Positions 12,101 through 23,990 of a DNA stretch of 64,000 bases are shown one piece after another. Numbering within the stretch: position 1 is the stretch's first letter; every line of letters starts with the position of its first letter. Source of the stretch: Setaria digitata. Its lineage: Eukaryota; Nematoda; Chromadorea; Rhabditida; Setariidae. The position numbers and the translations under genes are program-made. The DNA is taken from assembly GCA_003640385.1 (NCBI GenBank), contig RCAB01000294.1, positions 1 through 64,000 on the forward strand. The letters run 5' to 3'. The notes beneath the pieces were generated by a model that was not told the DNA's origin, searched no databases, and saw only the letters and a program-made list of their open reading frames with translations.

Positions 12101-15100
12101 GAAAAGAAAAAAGAAAAAAATAGATTTGTATTTGTTGAAGAAATATAATGACAGTCATTTAATTACGTTATAATTATTTAATATTCGTCTCATCAGTAAC
12201 TGCTTGAAATCTGAAATCCCATGAACCATAGGGGCTTATTTGTGGTTAATTAATGAAGATGCAAATTAAAACCATTTCAAAAATTAATTACCGATTAATG
12301 CAGTACAGTCGAAAATACACAGTACCCAATAAAATAATGAGCAGTCATAAGCCAAGTAATATATGTATAAACTAATTTTAAATTATTAATTTTATTCATT
12401 TTATAAATGAAATTACAAAATTTTCCTTGTAGAGAATTTTATCTCATTATTTTCTCATTATTTAATGAGCAAATTTGTATAAAATTGTTCATTTGTGACG
12501 TATGCACATTACTTACCGTACTAGCATGTAAAAATAGTGAACAAAGTTTCACTTCTTAAGAGAGAAATTCGAAATATTAATTTAGGAAAAAAAATATACC
12601 ATTTCCTGATTTACAGTTTTTTAAATTTTAATATGAATTATATTAAATTGCATAGTAAAAGGAATGAGAAAATTGAAATTGTTTTATGTCATCGTTCAAC
12701 TCCTGAAATGATATATATGCTTGAAAAATTAGAATTTTTACATCTTTAAAATATTAATTTTAAAAAGAAGAAATTTTGATGAAATTATCTTGCTGGCTTG
12801 TGTATTAGTTCATATTTTAAACACGTAATAATGACTGTTTTCTTTTCTTTAAATTTAATTTAAATTACAGCAAATTGTACAATTTTCGGGATTAAATGTT
12901 ATTTCCTTCCGTTTCCAAATATATTCCATATTGTATTAATAATTTCTCCATTTCTCCCACATAATCAGTCTTTCTCAACAACTTTCAAATTTCTTTTTAT
13001 AGAATGAATACTATTTTTTTTTTCTTTTTTTTAGCATTAAATAAATTACTGCAGTTCTCATACATTTCCAATTTTCATTTCATTTTAATCAAATGTTCCA
13101 AATCCATTTCAGAATGCTGGCGTAACAAATGTTGATGATACAAGGAATGTTACAGCAGCTGCACCATTAATTCCTACATTGGATCCTTATAATAGTATAA
13201 TTTTTGTTGTATTTCCGTCAAAATTTTTTTTTTCCAAAATGAGAGGAGAAAAAAAAAAAAAAAAAGAATTGTAAAATTAAAAACTTCTCCACGGTAGTTT
13301 GAATGAATGTTGCTATTAAAATTGCAACAAGTTTGATTATTTAAAAACAAAACAAAACAAAAAAAAAAATCTTCTACTACTAAGCGCGGAAATAGTAGTA
13401 GCTGAAGGATTAATAAAATAATTGCATGATGAAATTGAGCAAACTTTTAGCTATGCCACCAGCAGTTACTGGACCAGGTGTTGTTAGACCAGATTTGTTA
13501 AGTGGTGTTGGAGTACCACCAGCACGTGAACAGTTCGATTATGGTGGTATATTAGGTGGTACCGGTGGTATGAACGGTATGACATCAGCAACCTCAACAT
13601 CATCATTAGGTACCATCGGTATGACTACACCACGTGTCACCACAAAAAAACGATCGAAAAGTGTAAAATTGGATTCAGATGATGATGCCAGATCAAATGA
13701 TGATCGTGAAGCTGATCGTCGTAGTGCTAATAATGCTCGCGAAAGGTTTTTGATTTCTTTTTTTTTTTTTTTTCAAATAAAAAATATAGCACTTTTCCTT
13801 TTCCTCAAAGGTTTCATTTTTTAGACTTTCGAAGAAAAAAAAAAATTAATGATTGTTTTATGAATACGTTACGAGAATGGATCGGAAATTGTTGAAATGT
13901 AATCCTCGTAGTTTAGTCCACTAGTATTTCTCTTTTTTTTTTTTTCTAGAAAAAATATTGTCTCGAATATTAAGATTATACTTATAAAAATAGAAATTCC
14001 CACAAATTCGTAGGAAAAGTTCTGTCATTTGCAGTCGAAAATGCATCAAGTCTTTTTATCTGGCTTTTGTAGAATTTTTAAAACTTTTGCATTTCAAATT
14101 TTACTTCTGGATAATAAAACTTGATAATGATAATTGAGTCATATATTTCGCTTAAAATTTAAAAATTTTTTTTTTTTATTTGGATGTTTAAATTATCGTT
14201 GCACAGTTCCAGTGAAAAATATCAGCAACCATTACTTATCAATTATGAATTCTGATTTAAATTTAAATCTTCAAAATTCTGATAAAGATTTTAGCTGAGT
14301 GCATTGATCATTATTTTTCCATGATCAGTTTTAATTTAAATTATCATTACAGAATTCGGGTAAAAGACATTAATATGGCATTTAAAGAACTTGGCAAGAT
14401 GTGTGCTCAACATTTGCAACAGGGCTCAGATAAAACTCAAACAAAATTAGGCGTATTACATCAAGCTGTTGCTGTAATTACCGGACTGGAAGAACAGGTT
14501 TATTTTCTAAAATAATCAATACTTTTAGCTTTTTTTTTTTTTTTTCTCTCTCTCTCTATTTCTTAATTTTAAAACAAAATGATTTGAAAAAAAAAAAGAA
14601 TGAAATCTAATTTGTTTTTAAATCTTCAAAAAAAAAGAAAAAAAAAAAGAGGACGAATGCAATTATTATTATATTTCATAATTTAATAAATTTCTTATAA
14701 CTATTAATTTATTATTTTTTATTCCTACCTTTTTCTAGCTTTATTAAAATTACTAACTTTACTAGTCTTATAATGGAGCAGAATTTATGCGCTTAACGTA
14801 TGGTAGAGGAAAGTGTTTACATTGTTGATTTTCACTTAATTATTCCTCTGATGCTTTAAGAACACACAGTTAGCTAGCTTTAATGAAGTAGTTCTAAAAT
14901 AAGCAGCAATAAGAACAAAAAGTGGCTATGACTTACTTTTTTTTGCACTAGAAACTTTTTTTCTTTTCATAGTTTTTTTTTTAATTTTGTTTTTGTTTTT
15001 TTGTTTTTGTTTTTTTTTTGTCTTGTTTTGAAGTTCATTTTTACTGTTCTTCGTCTTTTGCTTTTTTCAAATTCACAACCCGCTCGATCATCCATTTGGT

Positions 15101-16984
15101 TATTAGCAAAATGAAAAGACATTTTACGTTATTACTTCAGATTCGACAGAGGAACTTAAAAAGAATGTTATTAAAGGAACAAAACGAAGCTATCTTACCT
15201 TGTCAAAGTGTGCTTATTGCGAATCAACCTACTAATACCAGTTGTAGCACCATAGGTAATCTGAATCAACCTTCTAGTAGCATCATAAATCTGTGTTAGG
15301 CAGCAATTGTATTAGGCAGAAATACAATATAATATTTAGAAGAGTTAAAATTACGCAAAATAAAGCTAATGAAGAATGAATAAAATAAATTAATAAATTA
15401 AAAAATAAAAATAAAAAAAAAAGAATTCTATAATTATATTTAAATATTATTAAATTTTTTCTTTTCCTTTTTCGGAAATAGTTATGACATATTTTTTTCT
15501 TTTTTTTTTATTTTAGGTACGTCAGAGGAATTTAAATCCGAAAGCGGCATGTCTAAAGAGGAGGGAAGAAGAGAAAGCTATACCACCTATAACAGGGTAT
15601 CTTTTCAAATTTTATTCGAAGTTTCCAATGAAGCCAAAAAAATAATCGATTAAAAAAAAAAAAAATATTTCTGATAAAAACTAGATAGAAATAAAATGAT
15701 ACATAAGCGAAAAGGTAGATTATTAGTAGCTGAGTGCTTATATATTAAGGATTAATGAATCCTAGTTATGGGTATTTACACAGTTAGTTTCATCTGATTA
15801 CCGATAAGCCAATATGGAGTTGTCAAAAAGAAAAGAAAAAATTTCTTTGCCCCAGTTAGCTAACAAATTACACCATATTTTGTGTCAAGCTTGTTAATAA
15901 TTTGAAATTTTTTTCTGCTCATGCAAATTAGATCTGGTAATCAGTTGGTTCAAAAATTCCAGAATTTATAATATTTGAGAACTAGAAAATCTAATCTATA
16001 CAACACTGTTACTCAAAAATTTTGTGAAATTACTTCCACTTCATTTAACTAAATTACATTTAATCATCCCGCAGTTTACATGATGCTTTTTCCAGTAATT
16101 TCATTACTGTATTTAAAGTACTTGAGTAAATTGCTAACAGTAACTCTTTTTATTATGATTTCGACGAAAAACTTAAAATGAAAAAACTAGTGATTTGAAG
16201 CTAATAATTTTTTTACATGATTCAAATCTAAATTCTCATCTCTTTTTTTAGCGATTTTCTTTTTTTTTTTGTATTTGCAAACTTCTAACAATAAAATCGA
16301 ACAATAAAGAAGAATTAATTTTTTTTCAGCAAGACAAATACGATTGGAATTTTATGTTATGCTAAATATGTGTTTCAACTAAAAAGCTTCTTTTTTTTAT
16401 CTTCTAATTAAATAGCAAATTTTTGATAATTGATAGATTTTCATCAATGAACCATTTGCTGCTAATCAATGATATAATAAATGAAATGTCCACGATTCAA
16501 TCATTGATTAGCATGATAATAAACTTGTCTTAAATGAAAGAAAAAAAAAAGACCAATCATGATCAAAAGTTTCATTTTTATCAATCTTTCATGCAAAAAA
16601 AAAAAAGACATTAAAAGTGCGAATAATGATTGTGATGGCAGGTAAGAATAAAATGGTAGAAATTCATTTCATTTCATTTCTTTTTTTTTTTCCTCCCAAA
16701 TTAATTTCATCTCGTATCTTCGTGCTTCCATTTTTCCTCACCCGATGGAGTCTTTCTATTTTTTGACATATGATGACAGATGTAATGATGGTAGTAGATC
16801 TTTTGAATATTTGTCAACCATTGACAAATGATATTTTCGACAGTTTGACGACAGGTTTTTCTTTTTTTTTTTTTTGCCTCTATCATCATGGTTTCTGGAA
16901 ATTTTCAGGAATGATGATTTGAAAGCACGTGGGGCATTTCTATCACCGCAATCAGCTTTTCCTGGAACAAATCACTTAAATTAA
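2301..16984 (+). CDS. hlh-2: E-protein class I bHLH transcription factor (HLH-2/Daughterless/E2A family)
   Basis: Exons: 2301-2582, 7999-8237, 8497-8641, 8901-9011, 9330-9455, 10039-10053, 13113-13194, 13451-13745, 14353-14497, 15517-15596, 16909-16984. They sum to 1596 nt, giving 531 aa. The N-terminal ~420 residues are low complexity: poly-Asn in exon 1, then Ser/Thr/Pro/Gly-rich. A KKRSK basic patch precedes the bHLH at about 422-485, with basic region NNARERIRVKD, helix 1 FKELGKMC, loop [10 protein letters not shown] and helix 2 [13 protein letters not shown]. The E-protein C-terminal motif [20 protein letters not shown] follows across the 14497/15517 junction. Family knowledge: E-proteins bind E-boxes as homodimers or as partners of tissue-specific bHLH proteins in the nucleus. 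The ATG at 2301 is the first in exon 1, and its frame is open back to about 2268, so a longer N-terminus is possible. The least certain parts are the start and the 15-nt exon 6. A polyadenylation signal (AATAAA) lies at 17101. Confidence 0.9.
2583..7998 (+). other. Intron 1 of the E-protein gene (5.4 kb)
   Basis: The donor gtaagt at 2583 pairs with acceptor tatttcag at 7991-7998, both in phase 0. It contains poly-A/T tracts, a CCCACACA-type degenerate array at about 6380-6440 and a (CA)n then (GA)n microsatellite at about 6548-6592. Short ORFs are AT-rich and lack flanking splice sites. The size suggests it may hold enhancers, but no specific site is supported. Confidence 0.7.
6375..6595 (+). 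repeat. CCCACACAT/CGCCCACA array and (CA)n-(GA)n microsatellite
   Basis: Four to five degenerate copies of cccacacatacgcccaca lie at about 6380-6440. Related pieces follow at 6520-6545, then about 20 CA units and 5 GA units to 6592. It is a simple-sequence array inside intron 1 and G-poor on the + strand. Confidence 0.8.
10054..13112 (+). other. Intron 6 of the E-protein gene (3.1 kb)
   Basis: It contains a (TCA)n-rich tract at 10443-10680 (the His/Ser-rich ORF there is a repeat artefact), a 7-bp perfect stem with 9-nt loop at about 10869-10891, and an unusually GC-rich island at about 11240-11440 that is listed separately. The rest is AT-rich with no supported exon. Confidence 0.6.
11242..11439 (-). 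other. GC-rich island with a complete 65-codon ORF, possible nested gene or exon
   Basis: This block is visibly richer in G and C than the surrounding intron. On the - strand it holds a complete 65-aa ORF with ATG and stop, normal amino-acid variety and no homopolymers (starts [12 protein letters not shown], includes [16 protein letters not shown]). On the + strand an acceptor (gtgcttcag, ending at about 11259) opens a 29-codon frame starting [10 protein letters not shown] with a stop. That frame would join exon 5 or 6 in phase 0 as another terminal exon. Neither is recognised, and the two readings cannot both be coding by default. A conserved regulatory block is a third option. Confidence 0.3.
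15141..15299 (+). CDS. hlh-2: Alternative terminal exon of the E-protein gene
   Basis: A strong acceptor (ttacttcag, ending at 15140) opens a 53-codon exon that joins exon 9 (ending 14497) in phase 0, exactly as constitutive exon 10 does. It starts IRQRNL, mirroring VRQRNL of exon 10, and the first 20 nt match at 16 positions. It then diverges into [11 protein letters not shown] and a Ser/Asn/Gln-rich tail, ends ...SIINLC, and has a stop at 15297-15299. AATAAA occurs 80 nt later at 15379. The predicted isoform (532 aa) keeps the whole bHLH but replaces the conserved C-terminal domain. Inference: an isoform with altered partner choice or activity. No transcript evidence is available here. Confidence 0.65.
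   Translation: MRQRNLKRMLLKEQNEAILPCQSVLIANQPTNTSCSTIGNLNQPSSSIINLC
15379..15384 (+). promoter_or_regulatory. Polyadenylation signal for the short E-protein isoform
   Basis: AATAAA occurs 80 nt after the stop codon of the alternative terminal exon, with further A-rich variants downstream. The spacing is normal for a nematode 3' UTR. Confidence 0.45.
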
Positions 16985-17100
16985 TAATTGAAATGTATCG
17001 GGACATAATGAAGTACTATGTTTTGCGGGACTCTTTATAATTATTTGATATCAATTTTCTTTTCTTTTTCTCTCTCTTTCCTTTTTTTTTTCTCTTCTGG

Positions 17101-17106
17101 AATAAA
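17101..17106 (+). promoter_or_regulatory. Polyadenylation signal of the long E-protein transcript
   Basis: AATAAA lies 117 nt after the TAA at 16982-16984, just past a T/C-rich stretch. It is the first canonical signal after the stop. Confidence 0.45.
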
Positions 17107-19421
17107 TTTCATGTTTTGATAGTGTGAAAAATTAATAATTATTGAATATATTATTTGTATATTGTATACGGTATCTATTTTGATAATTACTAAAAAGTTT
17201 TGAAACTAAGCCATTTCAACAGCTGCCGTGAATTTCAACTTCTGGTCAATGAAAACTACGAAGTTTAAATCAATTTATTGAATTTTACGCTTTGGGAAAC
17301 TTGCTTTTTTTTGCATAAATTGAGGGTTGAAATTTGCATGAAATTTGAAATGGGCTTATTTATGGAAAAATTTATTGCTGAACATTAATTTGTATTATTT
17401 AAACAATTCGTATTAATTATCTAAGTTGTTATCGTGAAAGAAAAAAATATCGAATTTGAAACATTTCTTAAAATTGAACAAAAATGGCAAAACCTGGATA
17501 AAGAAAAAAAAAGCAAAAAAGCAAAGGGAAACCAAGTAGTGATCCTGGTTGTCAGAAACACTGAATTCCGGTAGGAATAAGCATTTTTATCCAATAGATG
17601 TAGGATTTTTTTTTTTTTATTATTTGAATTAATCATTATGATATTATATCTTCTTTAACATTTATATCACACCAGTATAAATATTTTGTCAATATTTTTT
17701 CATTTCAATTATTGCAAAATTTTATGTAAATGTCTGTTTAAATGTGAGAATTTCCAAAGCTCATCTTCTAAAATGATATGATAATTATAGCATTGAACTG
17801 CATTAACGATTGAATTCTTATCAAAGTAGTGTTATAAAATAATCAGTTATTTTCAGATAAGAAGATATTGTTGAAAGTAAAAAAGCAATTAATAAATTTT
17901 GTTCACTTTTTCCTCTCACTCTTCCTTTCTTTTATTATTTATTTTTGATATTATCAGTACTCTCTTCTCATTGTATCTATTTGGTTCAAGTATTTATTGA
18001 CTGATGAATTATGATGAATAATTACAATAAAAGTATCTTGTATCCAGTTTGATTCCTTTTTCAGTTTCCGATTTTTTTTTTTCGGCAAAATTTTTCATAA
18101 CGTGAACTTTTTTCCTCCACCCTCCACCTTTTTTTTTCTATCTGTTTCATTACATTTTTGTATTTTAATGTTTCATTTTTATGTGTTTTGAAAACATATC
18201 AGTGAAATATAATGTTGTGTGCTAATCGCATTATGATCAATTAAAATATACATTTTGAATAGCATTTGTTATTATTATTTTTTTTTTCTTTTTCTTTTTT
18301 AGGATAATTTTTTTTTTTTTCCTTCCGCATCTAAAAAATGTAAAAACTTTTGGGAAACTTTTTGCAGATGGTAAAATTTGGACGAAGAGTTATTATTACA
18401 GCACTGTCTGTCTGTTTTCTGTATTTCCGAACTTTTCCTTCTTCTGCTTTATCGAATACTGCGTTTTTTTTTTTTTTAAATAATAGAGCAAAAAAAAAAA
18501 AAAAAAGAAGAGAATTGAGCTATATTTTGCAAAATTATAAACTTATAACAACCTAAAATGAAATATAGTGAGGCAATTCATAAAAGTAATCTAGTGTTAG
18601 GATCAGGGATCAGTTTCGAAAATGCTAACTTGGAATGTGATCCTATCGTCACAGAGTGTATCCTTCCTTAATCATGATAGCAGTAAAAAACATTTTCAAT
18701 AAAAATACTATAACTACTGGAACAGATGCAGTGAGAGTGGCAATATTAGCTCTGATAGCGGTAGTGGTTAGATGATTAATAATAATCATAATAAATATTT
18801 ACTGAAAATAGTTATGGTGGTGAAAAGGTTTTTTTTTTTTTTTTTGGTTTCATCAAATTGAATTCATGTATGGTAAATTGTGTACAAGAGGGAAAGCTTA
18901 AACGTAATAATACTTATTTTAAAGTTCAATTATTGCTAAGGGAGGCTGTATTTTTCCAGTAAAAAGATAATAATTAGCTAGAGTAGTACTTATTAACATT
19001 TTTTTTTTTTTTTTTTTTGATTTAGAATGAATTGATTACGTAATCAGTTTAGTGAAAATAAATATAAAAGGGGTTTTAAAGCTATTGATTGTTTAGAAGA
19101 CTAAATACATCCTTTCGTTATTCGAGAAATGCAAATAGTAAAAGAAAACGAACATTATAGATTTATGTAATAAGTAAATGAACTAGTTGATTGAGAATAA
19201 TTTTAGTTGGATAGAGAGTGGAGAACGATTCCATCAATATTTGTACAAATTTTAATATTATAAAAAAAAAAATTTGAAATATCTAATCAAATCATTTATG
19301 GTTATAAAAGAAAAAATATTTGTTACGATAGTTAGTTAATTAATCTGTAGCATACGGTATTGAATATTTTCATAAAATTGAGAAATGATTTAAATTCAAG
19401 AATTTGAGCAAGAGTAAGTAC

Positions 19422-19445
19422 CACCACCACCACCACCACCACCAT
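19422..19445 (+). repeat. (ACC)n microsatellite
   Basis: About eight perfect ACC units in otherwise AT-rich sequence. Confidence 0.85.
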
Positions 19446-20277
19446 TACCATATGGTTAGTGATTTAACCGCTTTTTCTCCGAACTAATTCTCTGTACACC
19501 AAACGAAAATCAATCAATCGTTTGAATTGATCGGTTTATATGGAGAAAAAAGATTTTCGACAAGATCCCTTTCTACACAACTTTCTTTATTTGTTTATAC
19601 ATTCTTCTATTCACACTCGAAATTGATTGATTGGAAGAACTAAAGAAATAAAACCGATTAATTGTCCTTTCAGAAGATCGAAAGTATTTTTTCGAAAAAA
19701 AAAAGTTTGTTCAAACAAAGCGAAAACCACAGGAAACATTCCGAAAAAAAAAAAATCTTTTTTTTTTTTTAATCAGATGAGATAAATTTTTTTGATGAGA
19801 AACTTCTTTCACTTTTTCTTAATCATAAATCAGGAGTCAATCAAGAGACTAAATTCCTCAAATTATCTTCTTCAGCATCAACGAAATCAGTCAACTAATA
19901 CCGAAAAAAAAAAAAAAAGCCAGCTAAATAAAATTTCATTTTTACTGACATAATCACTCTTGAATAATTCCAACTTGATCAGCTTGATCTTTTTCGATCT
20001 CAAATTATAGCTCAAATAAATATGTATTCATTCAAAATATTTTCCAATATTTTATACTTTTTTTTTTTCTGTTGCACCGATACTGAATGGATTTTTCCTA
20101 CAGCACCAAAATGTAACAAAAAGAAAAAATAAAAAACCCTCCGTAAAAATTATAAATTATTTCAGCAAATACTTTTACAGTAACAGCAGTAACAAACAGA
20201 AATTTCTAAAATTTATAAGTAATTTTTCCATTATTGTTGGCAATTTTAGCTACAAACATTAAGGAAAAATTCTTCAT

Positions 20278-23200
20278 TCAATGATCCTGAACACCTTGAA
20301 CAAAAATCTGCAATATATCCACAAGTTCTGTGTGACAATGTGGACATAAACTACCATTATCACATAATTTTTTTGCTTTTTCATAACATCCAATAACACA
20401 TCCACAACCATTTTCACCACCGGCAACTGCTGACATCGTTTTACAATCATCCTCACACAGCAAACAACGACAGATTTTGGGAAACCAAATTTGTGCAACT
20501 CTTTCAACTGAAAAAAAAAAAAGAAAATTATTCCTGTTGTCACTTGGACATTTTTAAATACTTGACATGTTCATTCATATGCTTTAACTGTTATTCCACG
20601 ATTTGTAGTAATTGAAACATATATATATATATATATAACGGAAGTTATATCACAGTAGTACTCTGCTCATTTCTTTTTCCGAACATAAATTAGCCACAAT
20701 AAAAATATTTTCGGAAATTAACCAGAATAAAAAATGTACTTTTCTCTCGGCAAACTGGACATACAACATCCGTTGATCCATTTATCATTTTATTTCGTTT
20801 TCTTTCATGACTGATGTAATTATCCTTACAAACGTTACAACATACTGCATGATTACATGGCATCAAAATCGTACCGATTGGCCGATCCCAACAAAATGTG
20901 CATATCGGTGGTTTAGCCTGTAGACGAGTTCCGAAGAATTTTTTATTTCTTTTTAAAAAGCTTAATATTTTATAAAATGTTTTCTATTGCAGCAGTCTGC
21001 ACTAAATCAAATTATTTTGCTACGTTATTTAATGGAATAGAATCTTTTCAAGCAAGATCAAATGTTGGATTGAAATGAAAATGATTACATACAAATTAAC
21101 TTACTGCTCAATTACTTTCAGTTTTATACTATGTCACTGATACATTTATACAAGCTAAGCAGAAGATTGAAATATTCAAGACCATACTGTCGCCAATGGA
21201 TTGGAAATTTATATTCCTCATGAAAAGAAAAAAGCAAATATTTCAAATCTCAGAAAATGTTTAGTGAAAATTATTAAATATAAAAAAAATTCAAATACTT
21301 CATCGGATTCACTCGATGTCGTCTCAATTTCAATACACTTTGTAGTTTTCTGCTCTTCTTTGACAATCCCCTGTTTTCGTTGCACTGACCAAGTAAACAT
21401 TTCGAAGGGATTTGGAATTGCAACCGAAAGAATACCCTGTTATTAAGCACAAGTGATGAATAACGAAAAATGCGAACAAATATTTATGATTAATGATTAT
21501 ATTTCAGATTAACTTCATTTTCACATAACTACCTCTTTTCTGAATTATTGAGGTCATCTGATCACTAATCTAGTTCTATATGAAGTTTTAGTGTGAAACA
21601 TAACATACGTCTTAGCTGCCAAACATTCCGTGCACGCAACAGATCACTATTCTAAACTCTTTCTTAAATCCCTATCGAATGTTTGTAAAACCCAAAATTA
21701 TAGTGATATATTACCATCGGTCTAGATGAAAGCTTGAAAAAAAAAAAAAAAAAGAGAGAAAAATAAATAAAATATCACTAACAACCGAAGAACATAAATG
21801 GGGCATAGAAATTGCCTTGAACATTAACAGAATTTAACCAAAAGAAGAAAACAAACTGTAAAACTACTTTTACCTTCTTATCAAACATTTCAGAACTTTC
21901 CAATGCTAAATACAGCCTTTCCATTGGATGGCCGGGAAGATAATTAAAATATACATAACGTGACGGTAGAAATGAATTAAGACGAAAACAAACACCTAAG
22001 CGTCTCTTCTCAAATCGTAAAAGTATCCGCAAATAATCATCTGAAAAAAAAAAAAAACGTCGCTAACAACGAAAAGAAAGTAAAAGCTAACTGATATCAC
22101 TTCAGATAAACTGAAAGACGGAGAACCAACTTTCGACTGATTAAAATGAGATAAATTGAATCATTTGCAAATTAATCGAATTGAAAGGGAAAACTTTTTC
22201 AAGAGGATCATAGGAATTATTGTAACTTCCAATTCACATGGAATGAATCAAAGCAGTGAATGCCTTCCTTGCTACAAATGGCAACCTCATAGGCAATAAA
22301 CGCTCCGCTGAGAAACATTAACCATACATGAAAAATCATAAAAAAAAAAGGAGAATTTGAAGAAAAAACTCTTCATGAGCCTTGAATTAAATTAATGTTA
22401 TCTGAGCCGTTAATACCATTTTTTTGTTTCATATATATACAATATATATATTTTTGAATGGTCAAAAGTAAAAACGTGTGAAATTTTGCAATATAAAAAT
22501 ATAAATACAATTTGAAATGAAGACTAAAAATTAAAAAAGACTTTAGCATTGTTCAAAGAAAAAAAAAAAAAAAAAAAGAAAATACAGATAAAGCTTTACC
22601 CAATAACATTTTCTTAGCCTCACAAAACCCTTCCAATTTTGCATTCCCAACATTTCAATTTTTGACATAATTACCTACGAAGCTTTCGATGCAAATTTAA
22701 CAAAGCTTGAGTTATATATATATACCTTTTTCCACATGATTTCTCGTCCACAGTGGCATTTCAGGTGTATTCCAACTCATAAAGGCAACTGTATTAATTG
22801 GGTGCAATTTTTCTTCAATGATTTCCATACCAGAAAAAATCGAGAAACCAACAATCGGTAGATTTTCGAAATCTTTCTGAAACCAAACATTTTATATGAC
22901 CAGTACTTCAAAAATAGAGCCCCCTTCTAAAAATTTAGGATCAATGAGCTTTCGTTGACTAATCTGTAGCATATTTTTACAACAGTGAAAATTTCTGCAG
23001 CATATATTACCAGCCTATCATTAAAATTTCAATATCTAATTATTTCGAATTACTGATAATTAATAAATTTCGTGATGACCAATCAATTTAAGAATTAAAG
23101 ACTTCTTGAAGTGTAAATGTTGAAAAATATATAAGAAAAATAACCAAGAGAAAGAAGAAAAAAAAAAAATCTTATCAGTATATTGAAAAACAATACCAAA

Positions 23201-23322
23201 AATACAAGATTAATACAGTAATTTGAATGAAACTCGCAATATTTCCACAGTGATGTGTTTGAAACCAAATAATTGTTAAAACGAATAAAATGGATTTTCG
23301 CATAATCAGAATCTGAATTCAT
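20278..23322 (-). CDS. RING-finger protein, probable E3 ubiquitin ligase
   Basis: Exons in transcript order: 23322-23206, 22876-22726, 22040-21874, 21436-21299, 20917-20740, 20507-20278. The total is 981 nt, 326 aa. The start ATG is preceded by acceptor acttgcag with one base between, as for a trans-spliced first exon. Residues 1 to about 205 are a unique region (motifs VGFSIFSGMEIIEEKL, YLPGHPMERLYLALES, IPNPFEMFTWSVQRK) that I do not recognise. A C3HC4 RING follows at about 197-250: CTFC, then PCNHAVCCNVC, then CPVC. The last ~75 residues are again Cys/His-rich (CRCLLCEDDC, GCGCVIGC, CPHCH) and could form a second zinc module. Ubiquitin-ligase activity is inferred from the RING only. No signal peptide is predicted in the chosen frame. 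It is the third gene of a same-strand cluster, 668 bp after the large zinc-finger gene. Confidence 0.82.
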
Positions 23323-23326
23323 CCTG
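23323..23326 (-). promoter_or_regulatory. Probable trans-splice acceptor of the RING gene
   Basis: Reading the - strand, acttgcag ends at 23324 and only one G separates it from the ATG. Such short leaders are typical of spliced-leader addition in nematodes. This is an inference from position. Confidence 0.45.
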
Positions 23327-23990
23327 CAAGTTTCCTCATCTAACACATATAAGAAGGAATGGATTAAATCATTCTAATCCATAAACGCTACAAATTAATT
23401 CTTGCAAATAAAACAATTAATGGATATTAATTTCCTTGTTCACATAACCGTCCTGTACATAAAGCACTATGCTCAACAATATCATGTGATATTTCCCCAT
23501 TTACTTTCAGCAACAATCCCTTTTTTTTTTTCTCAAATCCTTCACTATGTAAAAGAATTCAAAATTGGGAAAAAAAATTTTGACATCCATGGATAAAAAA
23601 GAAAAATGAATAATACGACTAACCACCGGATAATAACATATTAAAGGAAAGAATGTTACAAAATAAATTTTTTATTGAAAGAATTTACGGAAGTTGACAA
23701 ATAAAATGTATAATAGTATCTGCCCTTAATCCTTTTCGGAAGAATGTGCAGTTTACATGAATTGTTTTGAGATCTATTATGTATTTCAGTTAAACCATAG
23801 AAAGAAAATAATATTACAGGTTTTATTTGTTAGGTAACAATTGATAAGAAGAGTTATATGGTTATACATGAAGAACTGGTTCTACTTGACCAAATACAAT
23901 GATAGGAACAAAAAATATATACACACCATTTCAAAGCAATGAAGCAACTGATAATCGAAAAGATAAAATATGCAACAAATTCTCCCTAAA

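Larger units (their letters stand above)
16985..20277. other. Convergent intergenic region
   Basis: It lies between the 3' end of the E-protein gene (+) and the RING gene (-). It contains 3' UTR sequence, poly-T/A tracts and an (ACC)n microsatellite at about 19422-19444. No exon with matching splice sites was found. The short ORFs around 17421 and 18350 are AT-rich and unsupported. Confidence 0.6.

Noticed and set aside
23206..23303. Signal-peptide-like start (MRKSILFVLTIIWF) for the RING protein
   Set aside because: In this frame the exon ends in phase 2 and breaks the frame of the next exon. The neighbouring frame (MNSDSDYAK) closes exactly and has an acceptor at its ATG.
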